64,000 bases of DNA from Tumebacillus lacus (GTDB taxonomy: Bacteria; Bacillota; Bacilli; Tumebacillales; Tumebacillaceae): NCBI RefSeq assembly GCF_026410385.1, contig NZ_JAPMLT010000008.1, positions 121,564 to 185,563 on the forward strand, read 5' to 3'. The notes under the pieces are model-generated. The model did not search any database. It was not told the DNA's origin and saw only the letters and a list, made by a program, of their open reading frames with translations. Below, in pieces: positions 55,157 through 63,101 of this stretch. Both the position numbers and the translations under genes were made by a program. Every line of letters starts with the position of its first letter. The first letter of the stretch is position 1.

Positions 55157-55255
55157 TTTATTTCCACCTCGGTTGTTCATTTTATCATTGCAACCGCACC
55201 TTGCGAAGCTCTTTTTGTGTTAAAATGAACGGTATCCAGAGGAAGGAGGAGCCGA

Positions 55256-55504
55256 ATGAGCAAACAATATAAAAAAATCGACGTCTGCATCGGCAACCTC
55301 GACAACGGCAGCGAGTGGGTCATCACCCGCCTCAAAGAAGAATTTCCGAACGTCGAGGGCCAGCGCTGGGGCTGTCTCGGCAACTGCGGCGACTGTTTCC
55401 GCAAACCGTTCGTGATCGCCAACAACCGCTACCTCGTCGACGCCGACAACAAAGAAGACTTGCTGGAGAAGATCCGCACCGAGATGGACCCGATCACCAA
55501 ATAG
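55256..55504 (+). CDS. DUF1450 family protein (YuzB type)
   Basis: 82 residues. VCIGNLDNGSEWVITRLKEE, WGCLGNCGDCFRKPFVIANN, ADNKEDLLEKI. The CxGNCGxC cluster suggests metal or Fe-S binding; function unknown. GGAAGGAGGAG precedes the ATG; terminator follows. Confidence 0.85.
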   Translation: MSKQYKKIDVCIGNLDNGSEWVITRLKEEFPNVEGQRWGCLGNCGDCFRKPFVIANNRYLVDADNKEDLLEKIRTEMDPITK

Positions 55505-55518
55505 ACCACCACATACAC

Positions 55519-55552
55519 AAAACCGCCTGTCCGGTGACAGGCGGTTTTTTTT
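55519..55552 (+). terminator. Terminator after the DUF1450 gene
   Basis: AACCGCCTGTC CGGT GACAGGCGGTT plus a T-run; perfect stem, tetraloop. Confidence 0.9.
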
Positions 55553-55566
55553 CGTTGCATCGAGGA

Positions 55567-55782
55567 TTACAGCGCGATCTCTTCCACGTTGGTCTCGACG
55601 ACTTTCGCTTCCACTTTCGAGATCGCCCGGCCTTGCGGAAATCCGAAGACCTGCTTGTCCAGGATCAAGTCCATCACGGCGTTGATCTCGACGGCCGAGA
55701 CGTTTTGCTTCGGCTCCGGGACGATCACTTTTACTTTTTTGTTGTTGTCGGTCAGAAAGATCATTTCCAGTTCGCGTTTCAT
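55567..55782 (-). CDS. DUF2922 family protein
   Basis: 71 residues: LEMIFLTDNNKKVKVIVPEP, AVMDLILDKQVFGFPQGRAI. Matches the small DUF2922 proteins usually encoded right after a DUF1659 gene, as here. Function unknown. Confidence 0.8.
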   Translation of the reverse strand: MKRELEMIFLTDNNKKVKVIVPEPKQNVSAVEINAVMDLILDKQVFGFPQGRAISKVEAKVVETNVEEIAL

Positions 55783-55851
55783 GACAGGGTCACCTCTTAT
55801 TTGGATTTTTTCGCTTCGTGCGGGGATAGGGGGTGGCGCGTTTCAGCGGGT

Positions 55852-56076
55852 TTAGGCTGTTTTTACGATGTCTTCGCGATCCACGCGCTGGACGTGGTGC
55901 AGCGCCCAAGCCGACAAGGAAGCCAGCGCTTCGCCGACCGCATACAGCTCGTCCTCCGTGATGTCCGGACGGACTTTCGAGTAGGTCTTGTCCTTGAACA
56001 GCGGCGTGCCTTCTTCGTTGGTGCCGTATTGCAAGTTGAGCACCATGGTGGAGTGGTTTTGGTTGATTTCGATCAT
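55852..56076 (-). CDS. DUF1659 family protein
   Basis: 74 residues from ATG 56076 (AGGAGGG upstream): STMVLNLQYGTNEEGTPLFK, YSKVRPDITEDELYAVGEAL. Partner of the DUF2922 gene, 69 nt away on the same strand. Function unknown. Confidence 0.8.
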   Translation of the reverse strand: MIEINQNHSTMVLNLQYGTNEEGTPLFKDKTYSKVRPDITEDELYAVGEALASLSAWALHHVQRVDREDIVKTA

Positions 56077-56150
56077 CTTGTATCCCTCCTGAAATGTGTT
56101 GGGCCTGACACCCTTCACTATGCAGGGAGCCGGCCCCAACGGGGACAACG

Positions 56151-56188
56151 AAATAAAAAAAGCCCCAACGGGGGAAACCCCATCGGGG
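56151..56188 (-). terminator. Terminator after the YjcZ-like gene
   Basis: CCCCGATGGGG and CCCCCGTTGGGG can pair on the minus strand, followed by seven T and ATTT. Confidence 0.75.
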
Positions 56189-56211
56189 AGTTGTGGCCGA
56201 AGCAAACCTGA

Positions 56212-56319
56212 TTAGCAGGTTGCGCCGCCAACGCCGTAGTACGGAACCAGCAGGAAGAACAGGACAAAGATGATCAAGAAGACCACCGCCCAGCGGGTGT
56301 AAGCACCGAAAACGCCCAT
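56212..56319 (-). CDS. YjcZ-like small membrane protein (35 aa)
   Basis: 35 residues: MGVFGAYTRWAVVFLIIFVL then FFLLVPYYGVGGATC. One TM helix with a Gly/Tyr/Cys-containing end, as in YjcZ-type small proteins of spore formers. GGGGGT lies 8 nt before the ATG; terminator follows. Too short for most gene finders. Confidence 0.7.
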   Translation of the reverse strand: MGVFGAYTRWAVVFLIIFVLFFLLVPYYGVGGATC

Positions 56320-56459
56320 GAAACAGACCCCCCTTCATGCCTTGGTCGCAAAACCGGGAGTGTTTCACCCGATCTACAGTACTAGTACATGCGGGTAGGC
56401 CTGTTTCCGTAAGGGACAGCCGCCCGGCACCCGTGAAAATGGACGGACGCCCTGCGTGT

Positions 56460-57638
56460 TTATTTTCCTTCCAAATAATTCATCGCCGTCTCCACCATCA
56501 GCCGCACGCCGTAAAACAGCGCTTCTTCATCGATGTCAAAGCCCGGATGGTGGATGTTGTAGCCCTCCTGCACCGGCACCGGATGCTTGCAGCCGATCCA
56601 GTAAAAACACCCCGGCACCCGCTGCAGAAAATAAGCAAAGTCCTCCGCCCCCATCGACGGCGGCACGTCGATGACCCGGCCCGCCCCGAGCAGATCGGTT
56701 GCCGTTCGCTTGAACAGTTCCACCGCTCCCCCGTGGTTGATCAGCGCCGGGTAGCCGTATTCGTACTCCAGCTCATACCGCGCGCCAAACCCTTCCGTCA
56801 CCCCGCGCACGATGCTCTCCAACCGGCGGGGGATCTGTTCCCGGAGCAGCCCGTCAAACGTGCGGACCGTCCCTTTCATCTCCACGAGGTCGGCGATCAC
56901 GTTAAACGTCGTGCCGCCGTGAATCGACCCGATACTCAGCACGGCCGACTGCAGCGGATCGACACTCCGGGAGATGATCGACTGCACCGCCGTGATCACC
57001 TGGGCTGTGATCGGCACCGCATCGACCGTCATATGCGGATAGGCCCCGTGTCCGCCCGTTCCGATCACCCGCAGAGTAAACTCGTCCACCGCCGCCATCG
57101 CAGGCCCCTCGGTGACCGCCGCATAGCCCGCCGGAAGCGTCGGCGTCATGTGATTCCCGAGGATGAAGTCCACTCCGTCCAGCGCCCCTTCCGCGATCAT
57201 CGGCTCCGCACCGCCCGGCCCTTCCTCCGCCGGCTGGAACAAAAAGACGACGTCGCCGGTCAGCTCCCCTCGCATCTCCGCCAGCACCGTCGCCGCCCCG
57301 AGCAGGATCGCCGTGTGCGCGTCATGCCCGCAGGCGTGCATCAGGCCCGGTACGGTGCTCCGGTAGTCACACGTCTTCACATCTTGGATCGGCAGACCGT
57401 CCATGTCGGCCCGCAACGCCACCGTCCGCCCGGCCCGCGCCCCGCGCAGCCGCCCGACCACTCCCGTCTGCGCCACGCCGGTGCGCACCTCAATCCCCAG
57501 CGCCGTCAGCCACTCGGCCACGATCTGCGACGTGCGAAACTCCTGATATCCCAGCTCCGGATGCCGGTGAAAATCCCGCCGCTGCGCCACGATCCGCTCG
57601 TGGATGTGGCGGGCCCGTTCTGCCACCCTCTCCCGCAA
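56460..57638 (-). CDS. M20-family amidohydrolase (N-acyl amino acid or hippurate hydrolase type)
   Basis: 392 residues from TTG 57638 (GGAGGGG upstream). RRDFHRHPELGYQEFRTSQI, MHACGHDAHTAILLGAA (metal site), FQPAEEGPGGAEPMI, SMGAEDFAYFLQRVPGCFYW. Dinuclear-metal peptidase that removes acyl groups from amino acids. Starts directly after the stop of the DUF2238 gene, so they are coupled. Confidence 0.9.
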   Translation of the reverse strand: MRERVAERARHIHERIVAQRRDFHRHPELGYQEFRTSQIVAEWLTALGIEVRTGVAQTGVVGRLRGARAGRTVALRADMDGLPIQDVKTCDYRSTVPGLMHACGHDAHTAILLGAATVLAEMRGELTGDVVFLFQPAEEGPGGAEPMIAEGALDGVDFILGNHMTPTLPAGYAAVTEGPAMAAVDEFTLRVIGTGGHGAYPHMTVDAVPITAQVITAVQSIISRSVDPLQSAVLSIGSIHGGTTFNVIADLVEMKGTVRTFDGLLREQIPRRLESIVRGVTEGFGARYELEYEYGYPALINHGGAVELFKRTATDLLGAGRVIDVPPSMGAEDFAYFLQRVPGCFYWIGCKHPVPVQEGYNIHHPGFDIDEEALFYGVRLMVETAMNYLEGK

Positions 57639-58253
57639 CTAGCTCCCCTCCTCATTTTCCCTCCTGAACACCATCCGCTCATGCCAGCGGCCAAACACCC
57701 ACAGAGCCAGCAAGTTACCGATGAGCAACATCCACAGATCCCACTGCGCGTCCCACTCATCGCCCTGCGTGCCAAGAAACGTCTCCGTCGACTCCCCGCG
57801 CACCAACGCAGCCGCCATCTCGAGCAGTTCATACAACGCCCCGGTGGCGAGCGTCACGCACGTCGCCAAGAAAAACATCCACTTCCCCGGCTGCAACGGC
57901 GTGCTGCGCAGCAACACCTCCCGCGACAGCAACGCGACCGAGATACCTTTCACAAAATGGCCAAAGCGGTCAAAATGATTGCGTGCAAAGCCAAACTCAT
58001 CTCGTATCCAGTTAAACAGCGGCACCTGCTCATACGTGTAATGCCCGCCCACCGCCACAATCACCGCACTGAGCCACAGCCACACATACGTCAACGTCGT
58101 CAACCGCATTTTCTTATAGGTAAAGACCAGTACCGCCACCACGATCAAGATCGGCGACAACTCCAACCACCAGATCATCCCATCCTTCGGCTTGACGGCC
58201 GACCATGCGAGAACGACCAAAAAACTCACGAGCAAAATACGATGCATCATCAT
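57639..58253 (-). CDS. DUF2238 (YjdF-type) membrane protein
   Basis: 204 residues, six TM helices. GHYTYEQVPLFNWIRDEFGF, RNHFDRFGHFVKGIS, ALYELLEMAAALVRGESTET, FLGTQGDEWDAQWDLWMLLI are typical of DUF2238. Function unknown. GGAGG 11 nt from the ATG. Confidence 0.88.
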   Translation of the reverse strand: MMMHRILLVSFLVVLAWSAVKPKDGMIWWLELSPILIVVAVLVFTYKKMRLTTLTYVWLWLSAVIVAVGGHYTYEQVPLFNWIRDEFGFARNHFDRFGHFVKGISVALLSREVLLRSTPLQPGKWMFFLATCVTLATGALYELLEMAAALVRGESTETFLGTQGDEWDAQWDLWMLLIGNLLALWVFGRWHERMVFRRENEEGS

Positions 58254-58323
58254 GGGGGTATTTTCCTCCGTTGCTATTTCGATATAGCACTAGCCATTCC
58301 TCTCAAAGGCAGGTGTTATGCAA

Positions 58324-58386
58324 GTCACAGCGCAGTCACGTTGTGGTCATGTGACGTAGCAGTGTTATTCAATGAAATGTTATAGT
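58324..58386 (+). promoter_or_regulatory. Promoter A with three 11-bp-phased GTCA motifs (before membrane protein 1)
   Basis: GTCA occurs at 58324, 58335 and 58346, each exactly 11 bp apart, the last as near-palindrome GTCATGTGAC (58346-58355). TATAGT follows 25 nt later (58381-58386), preceded by TG, without a good -35. The same element with the same spacing precedes the toxin-like gene. Layout fits an activator of the OmpR/PhoB type (inference). Confidence 0.65.
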
Positions 58387-58425
58387 TCCCTTACATAGAC
58401 TGGATCAAAGATAGGGAGATTTGCG

Positions 58426-59199
58426 ATGAATCGTGAAATAAATCCTGAGTACCTCAAGCACTGGATCAACGGCAGAGCAGATACCTCGACTTTGCGCAGT
58501 TCAATTATTGGTTATCTTTTGCTGCTCGTCGACTTTGTAATGATCGCCCCGTTATTTGCAGATCCCTTTGAGGCGATTTACTTTCAAATTCTCATCCCTC
58601 CGACTGTGCTGTTGCATTTGTGGGGACTGTGGATCGCAGTAGCCCCGTATAAAAATCAAGTAGCTTCAGAGCTGTACATGGGGATTTTCGGTGTATTTGT
58701 CACCGTCGGATATGGCATTTGCTCAATGAAGATGTTCTATGGTGTTCTAGGCTTTACAACTCCCTTGTACGCTATCGCTCTAACAGCCGTTTATATAGCT
58801 GGCTACTACGTCCTTTTCAAACGGCACTTCCAAAACCTGTCCTCCGGTTACTACTACGACCATGCAGTTATCCGCGCAGGCGATAAGAAAAATTCCGGTC
58901 TGAAATATGCATCCTTCGGTGGTCTGGGCGTTTTTCTCGGGAACTTGGTAGTCGGGATGGCCAGCGGTAACACAACAATCGGTCTGCTTGCCGGATTGTT
59001 TTTATTTTTTGCGGCTTTGAACAGCTTGTTGACGCTCAGCATCCACAGATACGTCCTCATGAAACGCTATCCGGAGCTCACGATCATTCAACGCAAGCCT
59101 GTAAAAAAAACCAAGGAAGCATCCTCTCAAATAGGCAACAACCCCGAGTACATATCAAGCACAGGAACAAAATCCCTTGTTGGAGATGAAGAAGAGTAG
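58426..59199 (+). CDS. Array membrane protein 1 (possible immunity protein), C-terminus extended
   Basis: 257 residues, about six TM helices. N-terminus NPEYLKHWINGRADTSTLRS is the family hallmark; then LLLLVDFVMIAPLFADPFEA, GLWIAVAPYKNQVASELYMG, FKRHFQNLSSGYYY, HRYVLMKRYPELTIIQRKP. The last ~25 residues (SSQIGNNPEYISSTGTKSLV ...) go beyond relatives: the stop of the paralogue (GCATAG) is GCATCC here and the extension matches the start of another family member. AGGGAG precedes the ATG. No named domain recognised. Confidence 0.75.
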   Translation: MNREINPEYLKHWINGRADTSTLRSSIIGYLLLLVDFVMIAPLFADPFEAIYFQILIPPTVLLHLWGLWIAVAPYKNQVASELYMGIFGVFVTVGYGICSMKMFYGVLGFTTPLYAIALTAVYIAGYYVLFKRHFQNLSSGYYYDHAVIRAGDKKNSGLKYASFGGLGVFLGNLVVGMASGNTTIGLLAGLFLFFAALNSLLTLSIHRYVLMKRYPELTIIQRKPVKKTKEASSQIGNNPEYISSTGTKSLVGDEEE

Positions 59200-59244
59200 T
59201 AAGAGTAGTGAGAGTAGTAAGATTCCTCCGAGGAGGTATTATTT

Positions 59245-59919
59245 ATCAAACATTCGACGCGCACCGAATACATCCAGCAATTTATCAATGACCGAGTCTC
59301 TGCTGACCAATTGCGCAGTACAATCCTTGGATTCTTGTTGCTATTGGTGGATCTCTCGATGCTGATTCCCTTGTATGCGGAACCGTTTGAGCAGATTTAT
59401 TTTGATATCCTGCTGCCGCCAATTATCCTCATCCACCTGTTCGGGCTGTGGATCGTGATCGCACCATACAAACGGCAAGTTCTTGCTCAATTATATGTAG
59501 GTGTGTTTGCTCTTTTTGTCTCGCTGGGCTATGGAATCATCACGATAAAGCTGGTATATGGGGCAATAGGAGTAACCCATTACCTCTATGCGATCTCACT
59601 TGCTCTCGCATACGTTCTGGGATACTACCTCCTGTTTAAGAGCCATTTTAACAAACTGCAAAGTGGAGTTTATTATCGAAACTCCATCGAGGGGAGTAGT
59701 GATTTCACTTCAACACTTCTGTTCAGATCTGCTGGCGGTATCGGACTTTTACTTGGCAACATCCTCCTTGGTGTAGCATCAGGTTCCTTCGTTTACGGTC
59801 TTCTGGCTGGTTGTCTCCTCTTCTTGGCCGTCTTCTTTTCCTTTGTCACCCTCAGCATTCACCGCTACGTGTTGATGCGTCGCCATCCGGATTTGGTTGT
59901 CATTCAACGCCCTGCTTGA
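59245..59919 (+). CDS. Array membrane protein 2, ATC in place of a start codon
   Basis: About 224 residues by homology. GAGGAGG (59230-59236) is followed 8 nt later by ATC AAA CAT TCG; from there the frame aligns with the family (RTEYIQQFINDRVSADQLRS, LLLLVDLSMLIPLYAEPFEQ, GLWIVIAPYKRQVLAQLYVG, HRYVLMRRHPDLVVIQRPA). No ATG, GTG or TTG exists before TTG 59311, which would remove the conserved first 22 residues. Either ATC is used, the gene is silenced by an ATG-to-ATC change, or there is a sequence error. About six TM helices. Confidence 0.65.
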   Translation: MKHSTRTEYIQQFINDRVSADQLRSTILGFLLLLVDLSMLIPLYAEPFEQIYFDILLPPIILIHLFGLWIVIAPYKRQVLAQLYVGVFALFVSLGYGIITIKLVYGAIGVTHYLYAISLALAYVLGYYLLFKSHFNKLQSGVYYRNSIEGSSDFTSTLLFRSAGGIGLLLGNILLGVASGSFVYGLLAGCLLFLAVFFSFVTLSIHRYVLMRRHPDLVVIQRPA

Positions 59920-59941
59920 ACAAAATAACTAGGATCGTGCA

Positions 59942-60004
59942 GTCATCATGCAGTCACATTTTGGTCATATGACGTAGAAGTCTCGATCAATCAAATGTTA
60001 TAGT
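59942..60004 (+). promoter_or_regulatory. Promoter B with three 11-bp-phased GTCA motifs (before the toxin-like gene)
   Basis: GTCA at 59942, 59953 and 59964 (11-bp steps), the last as perfect palindrome GTCATATGAC (59964-59973), 25 nt, then TATAGT (59999-60004). Same order and spacing as promoter A; about 45 of the 63 positions agree by eye. Poor -35, so probably activator-dependent. Confidence 0.65.
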
Positions 60005-60060
60005 TTCCTTAATCAAGGTTTGATAAAATAGAACTACAACAGGCGGTGGCGTTTCAAATC

Positions 60061-61332
60061 ATGAACTATGCGAACACCCTCCTGATCCGCAGCGGAGCCA
60101 CCCGCTTCGCCGCAGCCGGACAGGAGATATCCGGTCAAGAAAAAAAACTTGCTAGCATCATCGAATCACTGGATGCCGGATCCAACGGCTGGCGCGGTGA
60201 AGGAGCGCGCGCCTTTTATGCAGAAACGGAAAAGCATCGAGCCGACTTCCGATTGGCCAGCCAAGCATTCGTTCTCGTCGCCCAAGCTTTGAACACGCTG
60301 GCCAACCAATTGGACACAGTCAATCAAATGCGACGTCAGTTGGAAAACCTGCAACACGAATCCAGCATCCTGCAACGCCGCTTGCTACACGCGGAAGACG
60401 AAGATCGGTCGTACTACAATCAAGAAATAGGGCTCTTGAACGTGAGGATCACCCAACTCCGCTTCGAAGCCGACTCACTCGAACGAAATGCCAATCTCGT
60501 CGCAGGCCGTCAGTTCGACGACGCCGCAGACATGGCGGAACGATTGCATTCGTTTTATGAGAAAGGCTTTGAAGTGGACATTTGGGCACCCATTGTAGGC
60601 ACTTCGAAAGTGATTGGGAACGCAGGGGCAGCTATGGACGGCAAAGACATCTTCAACCGCTGGAAGCAGGGTTATACTTATGATCGATTAAAACGTGCCG
60701 ACGGATACGATATCTTAGTCCAGAATGGTCGGATTGCAAACATCCGAGATGGAGTCTATCACTCCGTTGACGCCAGTAAGTACCCAGATCTATTCAAATA
60801 CTTCGATATGAAGATAGCATTAAAAGATGCTCTATTAAATCCAAAATCGATTACCATGTGGCTTGGCTACGCTTCAGTTGCCTACGAGACGTATGATCAC
60901 TGGAATGAGAACATCGAAGACGAGAAAAGCGGAAGTTACATCGCTGCGGAAGTGACTGTTGACCTTTCCATCGGTATCGGTACAATCGCTGCCTCCGCTA
61001 TAGCCACTTCCACATTTGGCGCTAAGATCGGCGCAGGTGGTGGACCTTGGGGTGCGGTCGCCGGTGCGGGCGTGGGGATCGTGGTGGGTCTAGTCAGCAG
61101 TCTCGTACTCGACGGTATCAGCGTCAATGGAAAAACGCTGAACGAACATATCAAGGAAGATGTTGCCACAGCCATTGACACAACCGCAGAATGGTTTGAT
61201 GACAAAACGGATGACCTACATGATCAGTGGACTCTGGCTACCGGTACAGCAGCAGCCTGGGTAGATTCGAAGGTTTCCAATGCCATCGCATGGGCTGCCG
61301 GGCCTTATGCCGGTTGGTTTAATCGAAAATAA
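60061..61332 (+). CDS. WXG100-like protein with glycine-zipper C-terminal half (candidate type VII effector)
   Basis: 423 residues from ATG 60061 (GTG 60046 is an alternative). Residues ~1-100 form a WXG100/LXG-like helical hairpin: IRSGATRFAAAGQEISGQEK, then GWRGEGARAFYAETEKHRAD. A long coiled coil follows (LENLQHESSILQRRL). The middle part (~165-285) is soluble. The C-terminal part carries two hydrophobic stretches rich in small residues (DLSIGIGTIAASAIATSTFG; WGAVAGAGVGIVVGLVSSLV), a glycine zipper, then an amphipathic tail with Trp. This layout resembles membrane-depolarising LXG effectors such as TspA. No nuclease motif is seen. Confidence 0.75.
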   Translation: MNYANTLLIRSGATRFAAAGQEISGQEKKLASIIESLDAGSNGWRGEGARAFYAETEKHRADFRLASQAFVLVAQALNTLANQLDTVNQMRRQLENLQHESSILQRRLLHAEDEDRSYYNQEIGLLNVRITQLRFEADSLERNANLVAGRQFDDAADMAERLHSFYEKGFEVDIWAPIVGTSKVIGNAGAAMDGKDIFNRWKQGYTYDRLKRADGYDILVQNGRIANIRDGVYHSVDASKYPDLFKYFDMKIALKDALLNPKSITMWLGYASVAYETYDHWNENIEDEKSGSYIAAEVTVDLSIGIGTIAASAIATSTFGAKIGAGGGPWGAVAGAGVGIVVGLVSSLVLDGISVNGKTLNEHIKEDVATAIDTTAEWFDDKTDDLHDQWTLATGTAAAWVDSKVSNAIAWAAGPYAGWFNRK

Positions 61333-61346
61333 AAGGGGGATTTGCG

Positions 61347-62030
61347 TTGCAACATGAAATAAATCCTGAGTACCTCAAGCACTGGATCAATGCCACACCA
61401 GACACCTCAAACTTGCGTGCCACAATTCTTTTCGGCATGTTGTTTCTTATCGACTTTTTAATGGTGGCTCCGCTGTATGCCGACCCTTATGAAGCCATCT
61501 ACTTACAAGTTATGATCCCACCGATTGTCTTGCTGAATATCTGGGGCCTTTGGATCGCCATAGCCCCGTATAAGAATCAAGTGATCGCAGAGTTGTATAT
61601 GGGAATATTGGGTGTGTTTATGCCCCTCGGATATGGCGTTTGCTCAATAAAGCTGTTCTACAGTGTCTTAGGTTTTACGACTCCCATGTACGCCATCGGT
61701 TTACTTGCCCTTACGGTGGCCGGCTACTATGCCCTCTTCAAATCGCACTTCCAAAAACTCGCATCCGGTTACTATTACCAGGCGCGCGGCAAAAATGGCG
61801 GCAGTCAGAAATACGTTTCCTTAAGCGGCCTTGGTGTTTTTCTTGGCAACATGATCTTGGGAATGGCAAACGGTAACACAGTCATCGGTATCTTAACGGG
61901 GCTGTGTCTGCTTTTGGCAACTATGCTGAGCCTGCTGTCTCTCAATATCCACAGATACGTCCTCATGAAACGCTACCCGGAGCTCACGATCATTCAACGC
62001 AAGCCTGTAAAAAGAACCGAGGAAGCATAG
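61347..62030 (+). CDS. Array membrane protein 3 (possible immunity protein)
   Basis: 227 residues, TTG start with AAAGGGGG upstream, 15 nt after the toxin-like gene. NPEYLKHWINATPDTSNLRA, DFLMVAPLYADPYEAIYLQV, GLWIAIAPYKNQVIAELYMG, FKSHFQKLASGYYY, HRYVLMKRYPELTIIQRKPV. About six TM helices. The closest paralogue is protein 1, with long identical stretches in both DNA and protein, so the duplication is recent. Directly downstream of the toxin-like gene, it is the best candidate for its cognate immunity protein. Confidence 0.8.
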   Translation: MQHEINPEYLKHWINATPDTSNLRATILFGMLFLIDFLMVAPLYADPYEAIYLQVMIPPIVLLNIWGLWIAIAPYKNQVIAELYMGILGVFMPLGYGVCSIKLFYSVLGFTTPMYAIGLLALTVAGYYALFKSHFQKLASGYYYQARGKNGGSQKYVSLSGLGVFLGNMILGMANGNTVIGILTGLCLLLATMLSLLSLNIHRYVLMKRYPELTIIQRKPVKRTEEA

Positions 62031-62036
62031 TCTCAA

Positions 62037-62711
62037 ATGGATAGCAATCCTGAATACATCAAGCACTGGATCAACAAATCGTTGACTGTAGCTTCCATGA
62101 GAAGTACCATCATTGGTTTCATGCTCATACTCGTCGACTTTTTCATGATCGTCCCACTATACATTGGACCCAATGAGGGAATCTACACGACAATCCTGTT
62201 GCCTCCCCTCCTGTTTCTGCACGCTTTCGCCCTTTGGATTGTCATCGCACCTTACAAGCGGCAAATTGTGGCGCATTTGTATTTGGGCATTTTCTGTGCG
62301 TTTCTTCCCATCGGATATGTAATCGTGTCGATTCGACTGATTTATGAAGTGATGGGGGTATCTTCACCGCTTTACGGAATTGTCCTGGTGGTGCTTTTTC
62401 TCTACGGATTCTATGCCCTCTTCAAATGGCATTTCAATAATTTGAAATCCGGCTACTATTACAAAGTGGATGCAGGTGAGCCGACAACCAACAGTTTTTC
62501 CAAATATGGTTCACTGGGCGTAATCGGGATGATGATTGGTGAAGTCATCCTAGGCGTCGCCAATGGGAAAGCCGTGATCGGGGCTCTTGCGGGTACCTTA
62601 TTGATAATAGGGGCCGCCATCGGCATGATGTCTGTCAGCATTCACAAATACATCCTCATCCGCCGTCACATGGACTGGGTCGAGCTCGATGAACCGCCGC
62701 ACAACAAATAA
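62037..62711 (+). CDS. Array membrane protein 4 (possible immunity protein)
   Basis: 224 residues, ATG 7 nt after the stop of protein 3; its weak ribosome site lies inside that gene. SNPEYIKHWINKSLTVASMR, LILVDFFMIVPLYIGPNEGI, ALWIVIAPYKRQIVAHLYLG, FKWHFNNLKSGYYYK, HKYILIRRHMDWVEL. More diverged than proteins 1 and 3. About six TM helices. Part of the toxin-3-4 operon. Confidence 0.78.
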   Translation: MDSNPEYIKHWINKSLTVASMRSTIIGFMLILVDFFMIVPLYIGPNEGIYTTILLPPLLFLHAFALWIVIAPYKRQIVAHLYLGIFCAFLPIGYVIVSIRLIYEVMGVSSPLYGIVLVVLFLYGFYALFKWHFNNLKSGYYYKVDAGEPTTNSFSKYGSLGVIGMMIGEVILGVANGKAVIGALAGTLLIIGAAIGMMSVSIHKYILIRRHMDWVELDEPPHNK

Positions 62712-62734
62712 CATCGAAATGGAGTCTGATCCGC

Positions 62735-63040
62735 ATGGAAACTCAACAAACTTATCTCCCGCTTGGCACTGTCGTCCGTCTCAAAGACGGCACCAAACCG
62801 CTGATGATCTACGGACGCGTGCAAAAACTCCCGAATGACAAAGAGTACGACTACCTCGGCTGCCCGTTCCCGGAAGGCTTTATCAACCCGGAGAAGAGCT
62901 TTGTCTTCAACCACAACGTCATCGACGAGGTCATCCACGAAGGCTACCGCGACGAGCAAGAAGAACTGATCCAGCAACTCCTGCTCGAACACCGTCCGCT
63001 GACCGTTGGCGAGCCGGTCAAGCCGGGCGAAGAAAACTAA
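62735..63040 (+). CDS. DUF4176 family protein
   Basis: 101 residues: YLPLGTVVRLKDGTKPLMIY, YDYLGCPFPEGFINPEKSFV, FNHNVIDEVIHEGYRDEQEE. DUF4176 genes are a regular companion of WXG100/LXG effector loci in Bacillota; their role is unproven (accessory or chaperone-like). Its presence supports the type VII interpretation. The GC content is back to that of the host here. Confidence 0.85.
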   Translation: METQQTYLPLGTVVRLKDGTKPLMIYGRVQKLPNDKEYDYLGCPFPEGFINPEKSFVFNHNVIDEVIHEGYRDEQEELIQQLLLEHRPLTVGEPVKPGEEN

Positions 63041-63045
63041 TCGAC

Positions 63046-63079
63046 AACACCCCGGCGGCAAGTGACCGCGCGGGGTGTT
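63046..63079 (+). terminator. Possible terminator or attenuator after DUF4176
   Basis: AACACCCCG and CGGGGTGTT arms around a GC-rich inner part, followed by CTTCT. Weak T-run, so read-through into the next gene is possible. Confidence 0.45.
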
Positions 63080-63101
63080 CTTCTGCAAAAGGAGGTTCAC
63101 C

